Shown: positions 1 to 6,225 of the stretch, piece by piece | Numbering within the stretch: the first letter of the stretch is position 1 | Layout of the letters: every line of letters starts with the position of its first letter | DNA from: Bacteroidales bacterium | GTDB taxonomy: Bacteria > Bacteroidota > Bacteroidia > Bacteroidales > JAOZVK01 | Direction of reading: 5' to 3' | NCBI GenBank assembly: GCA_029938185.1 | Contig: JAOZVK010000354.1 | Coordinates: forward strand, 1-6,225 | Length of the DNA stretch: 6,225 bases | Notes under the pieces: model-generated | What the model was told of the DNA's origin: nothing | What the model saw: only the letters and a program-made list of their open reading frames with translations | The model's database searches: none | Translations under genes and position numbers: made by a program

Positions 1-40
1 TTTTGTTGTCACAAACTTTTTTAATATTGTTAAATTTATT

Positions 41-283
41 AAGGTCTTCGACCTATTTAATGTGGCTTACTTGTTTTTATAAATAATTGTAACATAGTTA
101 ATTATAAGTCAATGAATACCGAAAAACTTTTATTAAACTACTTATGTGTTTTTCACATTATACTATTATGTTGTAAAATTTTATTTTTTAACAAAGTTTT
201 TTATAAATAATTGAATTTAAAGGTGTAAACCAATTCGTAATTCATAATTATGCGTAAGCAACATTACATAGGTCAAAGACCTC
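41..283. mobile_element. Full-length 243-bp palindromic MITE-like element, copy E1
   Basis: This is a non-coding element with inverted ends. The left end (41-70) starts AAGGTCTTCGACCT and its first 30 nt are identical to the reverse complement of the right end of copy E2 (2071-2100). The right end (about 246-283) is the more degenerate one, with AGGTCAAAGACCT at 270-282. The subterminal motif CGAAAAACTTTT begins at 120, which is 79 nt from the left edge. A decayed mirror copy (AAAGTTTTTT, 193-202) lies at nearly the same distance from the right edge. A small hairpin (ATGTG / CACAT, 144-158) lies near the centre. No ORF or transposase is present. The right edge abuts the stop codon of the serine hydrolase gene (284-286). 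A non-autonomous transposon (MITE) or a large interspersed palindromic repeat are the two readings. The repeat itself is certain, its mobility is inferred. Confidence 0.75.
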
Positions 284-1825
284 TTATTTTAGTTTTTTAA
301 ATTTCAGTTCAGTAAAATCAAAATCAGGATTAGGAATATCAATTTTCATTTCATCTACTTGACCTTTGTTGTTTAATATAAAAGTAAGTTTACCTGCTTT
401 TAGACTTGGTATTTCTCTTATTTTAATTGAAAAAGTATCATAGTGCCAATGTTTTAAATCACTAAGAAATAAAGGAGTAGGTATAAACTTAACAATCAGA
501 TTATTTTTTTTTAGAATAACTTCGGCATTGCCATACAACTTTCCCCCATATGTTCCTGTATATTTACTTAATTCAAGCGAAGGTTTAGTGTTTTTTATTC
601 TATTTTCTTCATCTTTCTTTTCATTTGCTTTGTCATTGTCAATCCCTTGTTTATAATATCCATAATAGAAATTACTCCAATCCTTTTTATTATTACTTAT
701 AAATTCATCTAAAATATAATACATTAAAGCTCTGGGCAAATAATTTATACTATTTGTAAGTATGACAAAACCAAAATCCTCTTCTGGCACTATTACAACT
801 CTCGAAATCATACCATCTGCACCTCCACCATGATTTATTATTTTTCGAGCATGATAATCAAATAAATTCCAACCCAAACCATATGACGAAAAATGCTTGC
901 TTTGCCATATTTTAGTCGAAGCTCTACTCACATTTTTGCTTGTATGTGATTGACGCATTTTATTTATTGAACCCAGACTAACTATCTGTTTATTATTAAA
1001 TTTTCCATTATTCAATTGCATTTTAATCCAATTGCTCATATCTTTAACACTCGAATTTATAGAGCCAGCAGGAGCAATATTATCCCAGTTTATATATTTT
1101 ATTTTCACAGTTTTTGTTTCAAACACATTGTGTGGCATTGCGATATTTCCTTTTGCCTTAAATTTAGTAATACTTGTATTTGTATTTTTCATGTTTAAAG
1201 GTTTCAAAAATCTATTTTCAATAAATTTATCCCAACTCTCGCCCGATACAATAGAAACAAGCTCACCTGCAACCAAATACATTATATTTGAATATCCATA
1301 TGAAGTACGAAAACCATATTTTGGTTTCAAATAAGCTGCACGCTCAATAAGCTCTTTGCGCGAATAATTACTTGCATACCAAAGCAAATCGCCACTAAAT
1401 GTAGCTAAACCGCTTCGATGACATAATAAGTCCCTAACTGTAAAATTTTCAGAAACATAGGGCGCATATAATTTAAAATTTGGCATATATTTACGAACAG
1501 GGTCGTCTAATTTCAATTTTCCTTCATCAACAAGTATACCAATTGCTGTTGCTGTGAAAGCTTTTGTGTTTGATGCTATCGCAAATAAAGTGTTTTCATC
1601 TACTTTAGCTCTTTTGTTTATATCTCTTAGTCCATAACCTTTTGAAAATATTACACTATCGTTTTTTACGATTGCAATAGCCATACCTGGAATTTTCCAT
1701 TGTTTCATACTTTTTTTAAAGTACTTATCCATTTTGGATAAATCATAACTTCCTTTGTTTTGTGTACTTGCATTTGTAAAAAATATTAAAGTAAAAATAC
1801 TAATTATTAATAGTTTGTATTTCAT
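284..1825 (-). CDS. Secreted serine hydrolase, class C beta-lactamase / D-peptidase fold, with C-terminal DUF3471-like domain
   Basis: This 513-residue protein has an N-terminal signal peptide (about residues 1-21: Lys, then a hydrophobic stretch rich in Ile, Leu and Phe), so it should be periplasmic or outer-membrane associated. The catalytic domain spans about 30-370 and shows the three signatures of the serine beta-lactamase / penicillin-binding fold. These are S-x-x-K as SNTK (Ser85 nucleophile, Lys88), Y-x-N as YSN (Tyr178, Asn180), and the third box as HGG (His332-Gly334) in place of KTG. Residues about 414-510, including the segment around HWHYDTF, match the DUF3471 (Pab87 C-terminal) domain, which accompanies many such hydrolases. 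Members include D-aminopeptidases, esterases and D,D-peptidases; the sequence does not fix the substrate, and antibiotic resistance should not be assumed. The ATG at 1825 is right because the signal peptide follows at once. No Shine-Dalgarno is seen. The gene appears intact and sits between repeat copies E1 and E2. Confidence 0.93.
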   Translation of the reverse strand: MKYKLLIISIFTLIFFTNASTQNKGSYDLSKMDKYFKKSMKQWKIPGMAIAIVKNDSVIFSKGYGLRDINKRAKVDENTLFAIASNTKAFTATAIGILVDEGKLKLDDPVRKYMPNFKLYAPYVSENFTVRDLLCHRSGLATFSGDLLWYASNYSRKELIERAAYLKPKYGFRTSYGYSNIMYLVAGELVSIVSGESWDKFIENRFLKPLNMKNTNTSITKFKAKGNIAMPHNVFETKTVKIKYINWDNIAPAGSINSSVKDMSNWIKMQLNNGKFNNKQIVSLGSINKMRQSHTSKNVSRASTKIWQSKHFSSYGLGWNLFDYHARKIINHGGGADGMISRVVIVPEEDFGFVILTNSINYLPRALMYYILDEFISNNKKDWSNFYYGYYKQGIDNDKANEKKDEENRIKNTKPSLELSKYTGTYGGKLYGNAEVILKKNNLIVKFIPTPLFLSDLKHWHYDTFSIKIREIPSLKAGKLTFILNNKGQVDEMKIDIPNPDFDFTELKFKKLK

Positions 1826-1835
1826 ATGAGTAAAT

Positions 1836-1865
1836 TTTAAGGTCTTATATCTAATTTAAGGTCTT
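1836..1865. repeat. Short direct repeat TTTAAGGTCTT at the left edge of element E2
   Basis: The 11-nt string TTTAAGGTCTT occurs at 1836-1846 and again, 19 nt later, at 1855-1865, where it spans the outer edge of element E2. Both copies lie in the short leader of the serine hydrolase gene. The outer copy lacks the CGACCT that completes the element end. It may be a remnant of an earlier or nested insertion end, a slippage product or chance; only the repeat itself is seen. Confidence 0.5.
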
Positions 1866-2100
1866 CGACCTATTTATAGTTGCTTACGCATTAGTATAAA
1901 AACAATTTAATCAGTAAGTTATGAATAAGTAGATAACGAAAAACTTTTGTAACAATACTTATATACTGTTAATTAACTACAGTTCAAAAAATAAGTAAGT
2001 AAGTCTTACTAAAGTTTTTCGGTACTTGTATTTTGTTAAATTGCATATTAATAGAGTTTTAATAGAATGCGTAAGCCACATTAAATAGGTCGAAGACCTT
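1858..2100. mobile_element. Full-length 243-bp palindromic MITE-like element, copy E2 (best preserved)
   Basis: The two ends (1858-1892 and the reverse complement of 2066-2100) match at 32 of 35 positions. Each end is itself a small hairpin, AGGTC-TTC-GACCT on the left and AGGTC-GAA-GACCT on the right. Further in, CGAAAAACTTTTGTAA starts at 1937 and its mirror (TTACTAAAGTTTTTCG) ends at 2021. Each lies exactly 79 nt from its outer edge, so the halves are collinear inverted copies without net indels over that distance. The apex contains the palindrome GTTAATTAAC (1968-1977). TA flanks the AGGTC...GACCT core on both sides (1857-1858 and 2100-2101), which could be a TA target duplication of the kind made by IS630/Tc1-mariner transposases. 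That point is inference. No ORF is present. The element separates the hydrolase gene from the large repeat-protein gene. Confidence 0.82.
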
Positions 2101-2296
2101 AGCTCTTACATTAAAATAGCTGAAAATTTTTTGTTTATGCTTTGTTTTTTGTGAATAGTCTTATTATTTTATAAAAAAAGGCTCAAAATTAATTATGAGC
2201 CTTATACAATTTCAGTTTTAAAGTATATTTGCACACAAATTTGTTTTTGTTTTTATTCAAAAATAATCAAGCACAAGCAAACTTTTAGCTTTTAGC
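2101..2296. other. Intergenic 3' region of the large repeat-protein gene
   Basis: This stretch lies between element E2 and the stop codon of the six-repeat protein. Apart from the hairpin terminator at 2173-2203 it holds only AT-rich sequence, with a short tandem TTTTAGC duplication (2283-2296) just after the stop. I see no gene in it. Confidence 0.6.
2173..2203 (-). terminator. Rho-independent terminator of the large repeat-protein gene
   Basis: AAGGCTCA (2178-2185) and TGAGCCTT (2196-2203) form a perfect 8-bp stem around a 10-nt loop. On the minus strand the stem is followed directly by a T-tract (the A-run at 2173-2179). It lies about 95 nt past the stop codon of the six-repeat protein. 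The plus strand has no comparable T-run, so the signal is directional. It should insulate the downstream serine hydrolase gene from read-through. Confidence 0.85.
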
Positions 2297-5050
2297 TTAC
2301 ATATCAGTTTTTTTATAAACCATTTCTTTTACACCTAATTCTCCGTCAATACATATTTTTACTGTATAAAAACCTTTTTTCACTTTTCGTCCATTTTCAT
2401 CTGTGCCGTCCCACTTAATATTATGTTTTCCAGCTTTTTGATTATTTTTGATAAGTGTTTTAATATGTTTATCTTTTTGATATATAGACAGAATTGAATA
2501 AGAATCTTTTTCCAATTGATATTCTATAATACAATGCTTAATGAATGGATCAGGATATGTTTTTACTTTATAATAATTAGATTTATCGCCAACATCTTTA
2601 CATTCATTTGCACTTAAAAAGGCTGTAAAATTTTGACTACTTATATTCGAATTAGCATTAAAAGTCATATTATTACCTTGCGAATTCATTTTAGCCTTAA
2701 ATCTGTTTGCATATACTGTTGATAATAATTCGGTTTTCCCAAAAGACTGGTAATTTGTTCCACCATTTTGATCTAACAAAAATTCAACATAATCGTTATT
2801 TCCAGGATACATTTCAGAAAATTCGCCAGATATTTTTTTTCCATCGCCAAGTTTGAATGAAACAAAACCGTTTTGTGCCGATTTTACATTATGAGTTTCA
2901 CTATAAAGCAATTTTCCACTCATGCTTGCTCTGCGCATATTCATTTTGTATGATAAATTTTTGTTTGAAAGCACCATACCATGTTTATCTTTTGCTATCA
3001 TATTATATTTAAATGCTTTGTAGTCGCCAGATATTCGTCCTCTATCAATAATATTATAATAGCCATATCCATATTGAGCATATTTTAAAGAATCGCTATT
3101 CATATTTTTCGATAAACTTGATTTTATTTCAGCATATCCAAATTGCTTATAATCAGTACCACCATTAGCATCTGCACTTAATCCGAAAAAATATTTATTA
3201 TTATCCCAATCAATTTTACCAAAATCACCCGAAACTTTTTGTCCTTTACCTATTTGTAAATATCCAAAACCTTTGTCATCTGTTTGTAATTGGTGAGTTT
3301 CTGAATATACGTTTTCGCCATTTTCACCATCTTTTTTAACATCAACTTTCATACCTATTATTTTATTACTAATTGAGTTCCCATCTTTGTCTTTGGCTTC
3401 AACTCTGTAATTAAGACTTTTAGGATTATATTCTCCACCAGTTACATCAGTCATTTTGTATGAACCCATCGAAAAACTACCACCTTTATTACAATCGCCA
3501 ACAGTACAGGGCAATAAAAACATTTTGCCATTCCCCATTTCGGTATAACTATCTCCACCAGTTTCGTCCATTAATATTTTGATATAATGTTCGTATTTGC
3601 CCCAAAACAATGATGAAAAATTTCCGGATTCTACATTTCCATTACCCACAAATACATTAACCAAACCCGAGTCGTTGGTATTTAGTTTGTGAGTTTCGCT
3701 ATATACATTTTTACCTTCAATATTGTTCTCAAAAATATTTATTTTAAAAGCAAGATTTTTATTTTTTATAACATTTCCATTGTGGTCTTTAGCCTGAGCC
3801 ATAAAACTTATTAGTTGTGCTTTATCACCATAAATAGAAATATTATTTATTTTTATCGAACCTCCGTTTGACATAATATCAGGTGCATTTTCTTTACGCA
3901 AAGGATAATTTTTAGAATAACTATTATCAATATATTCAGTTAGACTCAATAGTTCGTACTTGTTTGAACTATTTTTAGATTTTATTTCGATAAAATGTTT
4001 TAGGCTATCCCATTTAATAGTTTTATAGTTACCAGACAACGAATCGCCCTTACCAATTGTAAATTTTAGCATATTATTTTTATCAACTTTTAATTTATGA
4101 TTTTCAGAATATACTTGCAATTTTTCGTTTTCTTTTTCCAATATATTTACTAAAATATCAAAAGTACTATCCGAACTGAAAGAATATTTAGTAGGCGATA
4201 TTTGATAATTTATATATTTTATATAAGGTTTTTTTACTTTATTTTTATCTTTATTATTTTTGTTGTTACTACTAACTTGTTTTGAATCAAATAAAAATTG
4301 TGCATTACCTAAAGATTTATAGTCAGTACCAGCATCAAAATCTACCCATATTTTTATATAAAACTTGCTCCTCTCCCACTCTACCTCACTATATTTGCCC
4401 GAAATTTGTTTTCCTTTTCCAATTTTCATTATTGCTTTTCCATTGCTTCCTGATGTTATTTGGTGTGACTCGGAATATACTGATTTTCCGTTTGCATTAC
4501 CTTCAATAATTTCAATTTTAATACTGATTTTTTTATTTGCAATAGATTTTTTATTTTCATTAATCAAGCCTACTTCATAAGTAAAAACTTCTGGAACTTC
4601 AGAGTCTTTGCTTATATTATTTATATCTATACTTATACTTTTATAGCTTTCGTTTGATTGTTTGCTCGATTCATAGTTCAGTTTTGAAGTTCCTAATAAT
4701 TGATAATTTGTAGCACCACTTTTATCTATTGATACTTCAACAAAATGTTCGTGTTTTTCCCAATCAATAGTTGAATAATTACCAGAAATTCGTTTTCCAC
4801 TTCCAATTTTTACATTAATTACTCCTTTGCTGTTTGTAGTCGAATTATGAGTTTCGCCATATACAACTTTACCACTTTGTGTTTGTTCTAAAATATTTAA
4901 CTTCAAACCTACTTTTTTGTTCAACATCAACTTGTTGTTGTTGTCTCGCACCTCAATTTGAAAATCAATATACTCTTGAGATTGGACATAGGTACTAATT
5001 TGAAATGCTATTAATAATATTATAGCAAATAGACTATTTTTTTTCATCAT
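2297..5050 (-). CDS. Secreted six-repeat surface protein with C-terminal FlgD-Ig / T9SS-like sorting domain
   Basis: This 917-residue protein starts with a signal peptide (about 1-24, cut near VQSQ). Six divergent copies of a domain of about 95 residues follow, at about 29-124, 157-252, 281-373, 415-512, 547-642 and 681-782. Each copy carries a VYSETH-like core and a later G-x-G-x-x-x-SG-x-F/Y segment, usually ending in W. Most close with GG-T-x-Y and a G-rich strand. I recall this domain from many Bacteroidota secreted proteins; its function is unknown to me. Residues about 826-917 form a FlgD-Ig / T9SS-type domain: a YPDPF box where the family usually has YPNPF, then AGKHNIKWDGTDENG and GFYTVKI. 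That suggests export by type IX secretion and surface attachment or release. Asn, Lys and Ser are abundant. The third repeat is the most degenerate, and the sixth has Pro where the others have Trp. Two adjacent Met codons (5050 and 5047) are both possible starts. A role in adhesion is only a guess. Confidence 0.92.
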   Translation of the reverse strand: MMKKNSLFAIILLIAFQISTYVQSQEYIDFQIEVRDNNNKLMLNKKVGLKLNILEQTQSGKVVYGETHNSTTNSKGVINVKIGSGKRISGNYSTIDWEKHEHFVEVSIDKSGATNYQLLGTSKLNYESSKQSNESYKSISIDINNISKDSEVPEVFTYEVGLINENKKSIANKKISIKIEIIEGNANGKSVYSESHQITSGSNGKAIMKIGKGKQISGKYSEVEWERSKFYIKIWVDFDAGTDYKSLGNAQFLFDSKQVSSNNKNNKDKNKVKKPYIKYINYQISPTKYSFSSDSTFDILVNILEKENEKLQVYSENHKLKVDKNNMLKFTIGKGDSLSGNYKTIKWDSLKHFIEIKSKNSSNKYELLSLTEYIDNSYSKNYPLRKENAPDIMSNGGSIKINNISIYGDKAQLISFMAQAKDHNGNVIKNKNLAFKINIFENNIEGKNVYSETHKLNTNDSGLVNVFVGNGNVESGNFSSLFWGKYEHYIKILMDETGGDSYTEMGNGKMFLLPCTVGDCNKGGSFSMGSYKMTDVTGGEYNPKSLNYRVEAKDKDGNSISNKIIGMKVDVKKDGENGENVYSETHQLQTDDKGFGYLQIGKGQKVSGDFGKIDWDNNKYFFGLSADANGGTDYKQFGYAEIKSSLSKNMNSDSLKYAQYGYGYYNIIDRGRISGDYKAFKYNMIAKDKHGMVLSNKNLSYKMNMRRASMSGKLLYSETHNVKSAQNGFVSFKLGDGKKISGEFSEMYPGNNDYVEFLLDQNGGTNYQSFGKTELLSTVYANRFKAKMNSQGNNMTFNANSNISSQNFTAFLSANECKDVGDKSNYYKVKTYPDPFIKHCIIEYQLEKDSYSILSIYQKDKHIKTLIKNNQKAGKHNIKWDGTDENGRKVKKGFYTVKICIDGELGVKEMVYKKTDM
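2705..4966 (-). repeat. Six intragenic domain repeats of the secreted surface protein
   Basis: The coding repeats lie at about 4679-4966, 4295-4582, 3932-4210, 3515-3808, 3125-3412 and 2705-3010. The V/L-Y-x-E-x-H cores begin at residues 63, 191, 313, 449, 581 and 715, so the period is 122-136 residues. Linkers between units differ in length and composition; one contains a Lys/Asn-rich stretch (about 260-275) and another a Cys pair (515 and 520). Protein identity between units is moderate and the DNA is well diverged, so these are old duplications rather than recent slippage. Confidence 0.88.
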
Positions 5051-5323
5051 TTAATAAATTTAATTTAAGTAATATTTATTTAAGGTATTTAATTATGTGA
5101 TAAATCTAAAAAAAATTAAACCAATTTTTACAAAAAGAATTTAAATTTTTTCTAGACAAATGTACATTTTTTTTACTACATTTGTAACCAATTTAACATA
5201 TAGCTTGTTTTTTATAAATTTATAGGTGTTAAATACTATTTTATAATTTTTGATTAATTGATTAAATATTAGAATATTAATTTTGAAATTAATAATGCAA
5301 TCAATTTATTAAATACACTAATT
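5051..5323. other. AT-rich divergent intergenic region upstream of the surface-protein gene
   Basis: This stretch holds no ORF of note. It is almost entirely A and T, with A- and T-tracts. The only discrete signal is the inverted repeat and promoter-like site at 5156-5185. It continues into the half element at 5324 and then into the leader of the NlpC/P60 gene. Confidence 0.6.
5156..5185 (-). promoter_or_regulatory. Candidate Bacteroidota promoter with 9-bp inverted repeat
   Basis: On the minus strand, TACATTTG (5164 to 5157) matches the Bacteroidota -7 consensus TAnnTTTG. A TTG at 5191-5189 lies 24 nt upstream of it, slightly farther than the usual -33 spacing. Transcription would start near 5150, giving a leader of about 100 nt before the surface-protein gene. 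The same site is one arm of a perfect inverted repeat, ACAAATGTA (5156-5164) and TACATTTGT (5177-5185) with 12 nt between, which could be an operator. The other arm also reads TAnnTTTG on the plus strand, but no -33 element precedes it. Confidence 0.4.
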
Positions 5324-5429
5324 AAGGTCTTCGACCTATTTATAGTTGCTTACGCATTCGTTCAAAGATAATTTAATCAGGAAGTTACGAATAAGTAAAT
5401 GTCGAAAAACTTTTGTAACAGTACTTATA
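5324..5429. mobile_element. Half copy (left arm only) of the palindromic element, copy E3
   Basis: These 106 nt align without gaps to the left half of E2 (1858-1963), with about 95 identities, and the first 35 nt are identical. The subterminal CGAAAAACTTTTGTAAC begins at 5403, again 79 nt from the outer edge. Similarity stops near 5429, close to where the apex would start, and no right arm is found. A full copy would reach about 5566, inside the NlpC/P60 gene. Either the right half was lost by deletion or single arms exist as separate repeats. Confidence 0.78.
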
Positions 5430-5517
5430 AGCTTATTATAAAAATAAAACTACTTCTTTATTACTGCAAAAAAAAGAACTGATTTTTTTAATCAAGAAAT
5501 TGCAAAAATAACAAAAT
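5430..5517 (+). other. Leader region of the NlpC/P60 gene
   Basis: This is AT-rich sequence between the end of the half element and the start codon at 5518. It holds a small hairpin (TGATT 5480-5484, AATCA 5490-5494, T5 loop). No Shine-Dalgarno and no clear TAnnTTTG promoter element can be seen, so the promoter may lie in or near the half element E3. Confidence 0.4.
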
Positions 5518-6132
5518 ATGCTATCAAATATAAAAGTTATTCTTATTTTAATTGTTTTTTTTAATAATACTGTTTATTCTCAATTTTCATTTAGAAAGAA
5601 AGCAATATTAAATATAGATATTGAACAATTTGATTTAAATAAAACACAAGTAATTAATAATTTTCAAATACAAAACAAAATAAATATTGTTTACAAACCA
5701 AAGATTAATTTTTTAAACGTTATTAATAGAAAAGATACCAAGAGAAACAAACTTGTTGATATAGCTACAAAATTAATTGGAATTAAATTTGTCTACGGAG
5801 GTAATGATTCAAATGGATTTGACTGTTCAAGTTTTGTTCAATATGTTTATAAAAAAGCAGGAATAAAAGTCCCACGAAATTCTTATTATCAATCAAAAAT
5901 TGGAAAAAAAATTAATTTAAAAGATGCTAAAAAAGGCGATTTAATTTTTTATGGACACAAAACCAAAAGAGGTTATAAAACAAGCCATGTAGGAATTGTT
6001 TATTCAAATGATAAAGGTAATTTTTCGACTATACATTGTGTAAATCGTGGTGTTACTATTGATAAAGAAAAATCGCGATTATGGCTAAAATATTGGAAAA
6101 AAAGGGTTCTTTTTGTTAAAAAGATAATATAA
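5518..6132 (+). CDS. Secreted NlpC/P60 family cysteine peptidase
   Basis: This 204-residue protein has a signal peptide (about 1-21, ending VYSQ), a short non-conserved linker rich in Asn, Lys and Ile (about 22-75), and a C-terminal NlpC/P60 domain (about 76-204). The catalytic Cys103 lies in FDCSSFVQYV, His157 in SHVGIVY, and the likely third polar residue is His173. The GDLIFYG strand (140-146) is also typical. Family members are papain-like hydrolases that usually cut gamma-D-glutamyl bonds in peptidoglycan stem peptides during wall remodelling or recycling. No SH3 or LysM cell-wall-binding domain is present, so this is a minimal version. The start is supported by the signal peptide that follows it directly. 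The gene is divergent from the surface-protein gene and sits just downstream of the half repeat E3. The exact substrate is not determined by the sequence. Confidence 0.92.
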   Translation: MLSNIKVILILIVFFNNTVYSQFSFRKKAILNIDIEQFDLNKTQVINNFQIQNKINIVYKPKINFLNVINRKDTKRNKLVDIATKLIGIKFVYGGNDSNGFDCSSFVQYVYKKAGIKVPRNSYYQSKIGKKINLKDAKKGDLIFYGHKTKRGYKTSHVGIVYSNDKGNFSTIHCVNRGVTIDKEKSRLWLKYWKKRVLFVKKII

Positions 6133-6225
6133 GTAAGTGAAAAATCAAAGATTTATTAATTAGTGTCCATCTGGTCTTATAAAAATTAATAAATTACAAG
6201 AATATTATTAGTTCTAATTTTATTC

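Noticed and set aside
1016..1334. Plus-strand ORFs of 60 and 100 residues
   Set aside because: They are antisense shadows of the serine hydrolase gene, without a recognisable domain or leader.
284..1825. A true antibiotic-resistance class C beta-lactamase
   Set aside because: The third box is HGG rather than KTG, and a DUF3471-like domain is present. Both point to the wider serine hydrolase / D-peptidase group.
41..2100. Integron attC sites and gene cassettes, suggested by single genes alternating with palindromic repeats
   Set aside because: The element ends lack the RYYYAAC / GTTRRRY core sites, the elements are 243 bp with long matched ends, and no integrase is visible.
2224..2231. TATATTTG on the plus strand, matching the TAnnTTTG promoter element
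   Set aside because: No plus-strand gene lies downstream for almost 3 kb, and a match is expected by chance in such AT-rich DNA.
4282..4580. Plus-strand ORFs of 75 and 71 residues
   Set aside because: They are antisense shadows of the repeat-protein gene. Their hydrophobic look comes from its Lys/Asn-rich codons read in reverse.
41..5429. CRISPR-like repeats
   Set aside because: The copies are kilobases apart, are far longer than CRISPR repeats and are not regularly spaced by unique spacers.
6142..6154. Hairpin AAATC-AAA-GATTT after the NlpC/P60 gene as a terminator
   Set aside because: The 5-bp stem is AT-rich with one G-C pair and has no T-run behind it, so it is too weak to call.
6161..6180. 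Locally GC-richer stretch AGTGTCCATCTGGTCTTA near the window end, possibly an insertion sequence edge
   Set aside because: Only one end is in the window, and no inverted partner or transposase can be seen.

Overview
The window is very AT-rich DNA that fits a Bacteroidota (Bacteroidetes) chromosome. Three things point there: a long secreted protein ending in a FlgD-Ig / type IX secretion (T9SS)-like C-terminal domain, a repeated surface domain of a kind I recall from Bacteroidota secreted proteins, and a TAnnTTTG-type promoter element. Ribosome binding sites are weak or absent, as is usual in that phylum. I cannot name a genus.

There are three genes. A serine hydrolase of the class C beta-lactamase / D-peptidase fold lies on the minus strand (284-1825). 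Upstream of it, also on the minus strand, is a 917-residue secreted protein with six copies of a roughly 95-residue domain and a C-terminal sorting-like domain (2297-5050), followed by its own hairpin terminator (2173-2203). On the plus strand is a secreted NlpC/P60 peptidase (5518-6132). All three products carry N-terminal signal peptides and should act in the periplasm or at the cell surface. Two of them belong to families that often process peptidoglycan or D-amino-acid peptides. They are not an operon: the two minus-strand genes are split by a terminator and a repeat element, and the third is divergent.

The most unusual content is intergenic. Two full copies (41-283 and 1858-2100, each 243 bp) and one left half (5324-5429) of a non-coding, inverted-repeat element occupy the gaps between the genes. 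Each full copy has ends of about 30-35 bp beginning AAGGTCTTCGACCT. A second motif, CGAAAAACTTT, starts exactly 79 nt in from the outer end in all three left ends and in the right end of the best copy. The whole element can therefore fold into one long imperfect hairpin. It looks like a MITE or a large palindromic interspersed repeat. The two full copies bracket the serine hydrolase gene, and one of them ends one base from its stop codon. The half copy lies just upstream of the NlpC/P60 gene.

No RNA genes, CRISPR arrays or transposase genes are visible.
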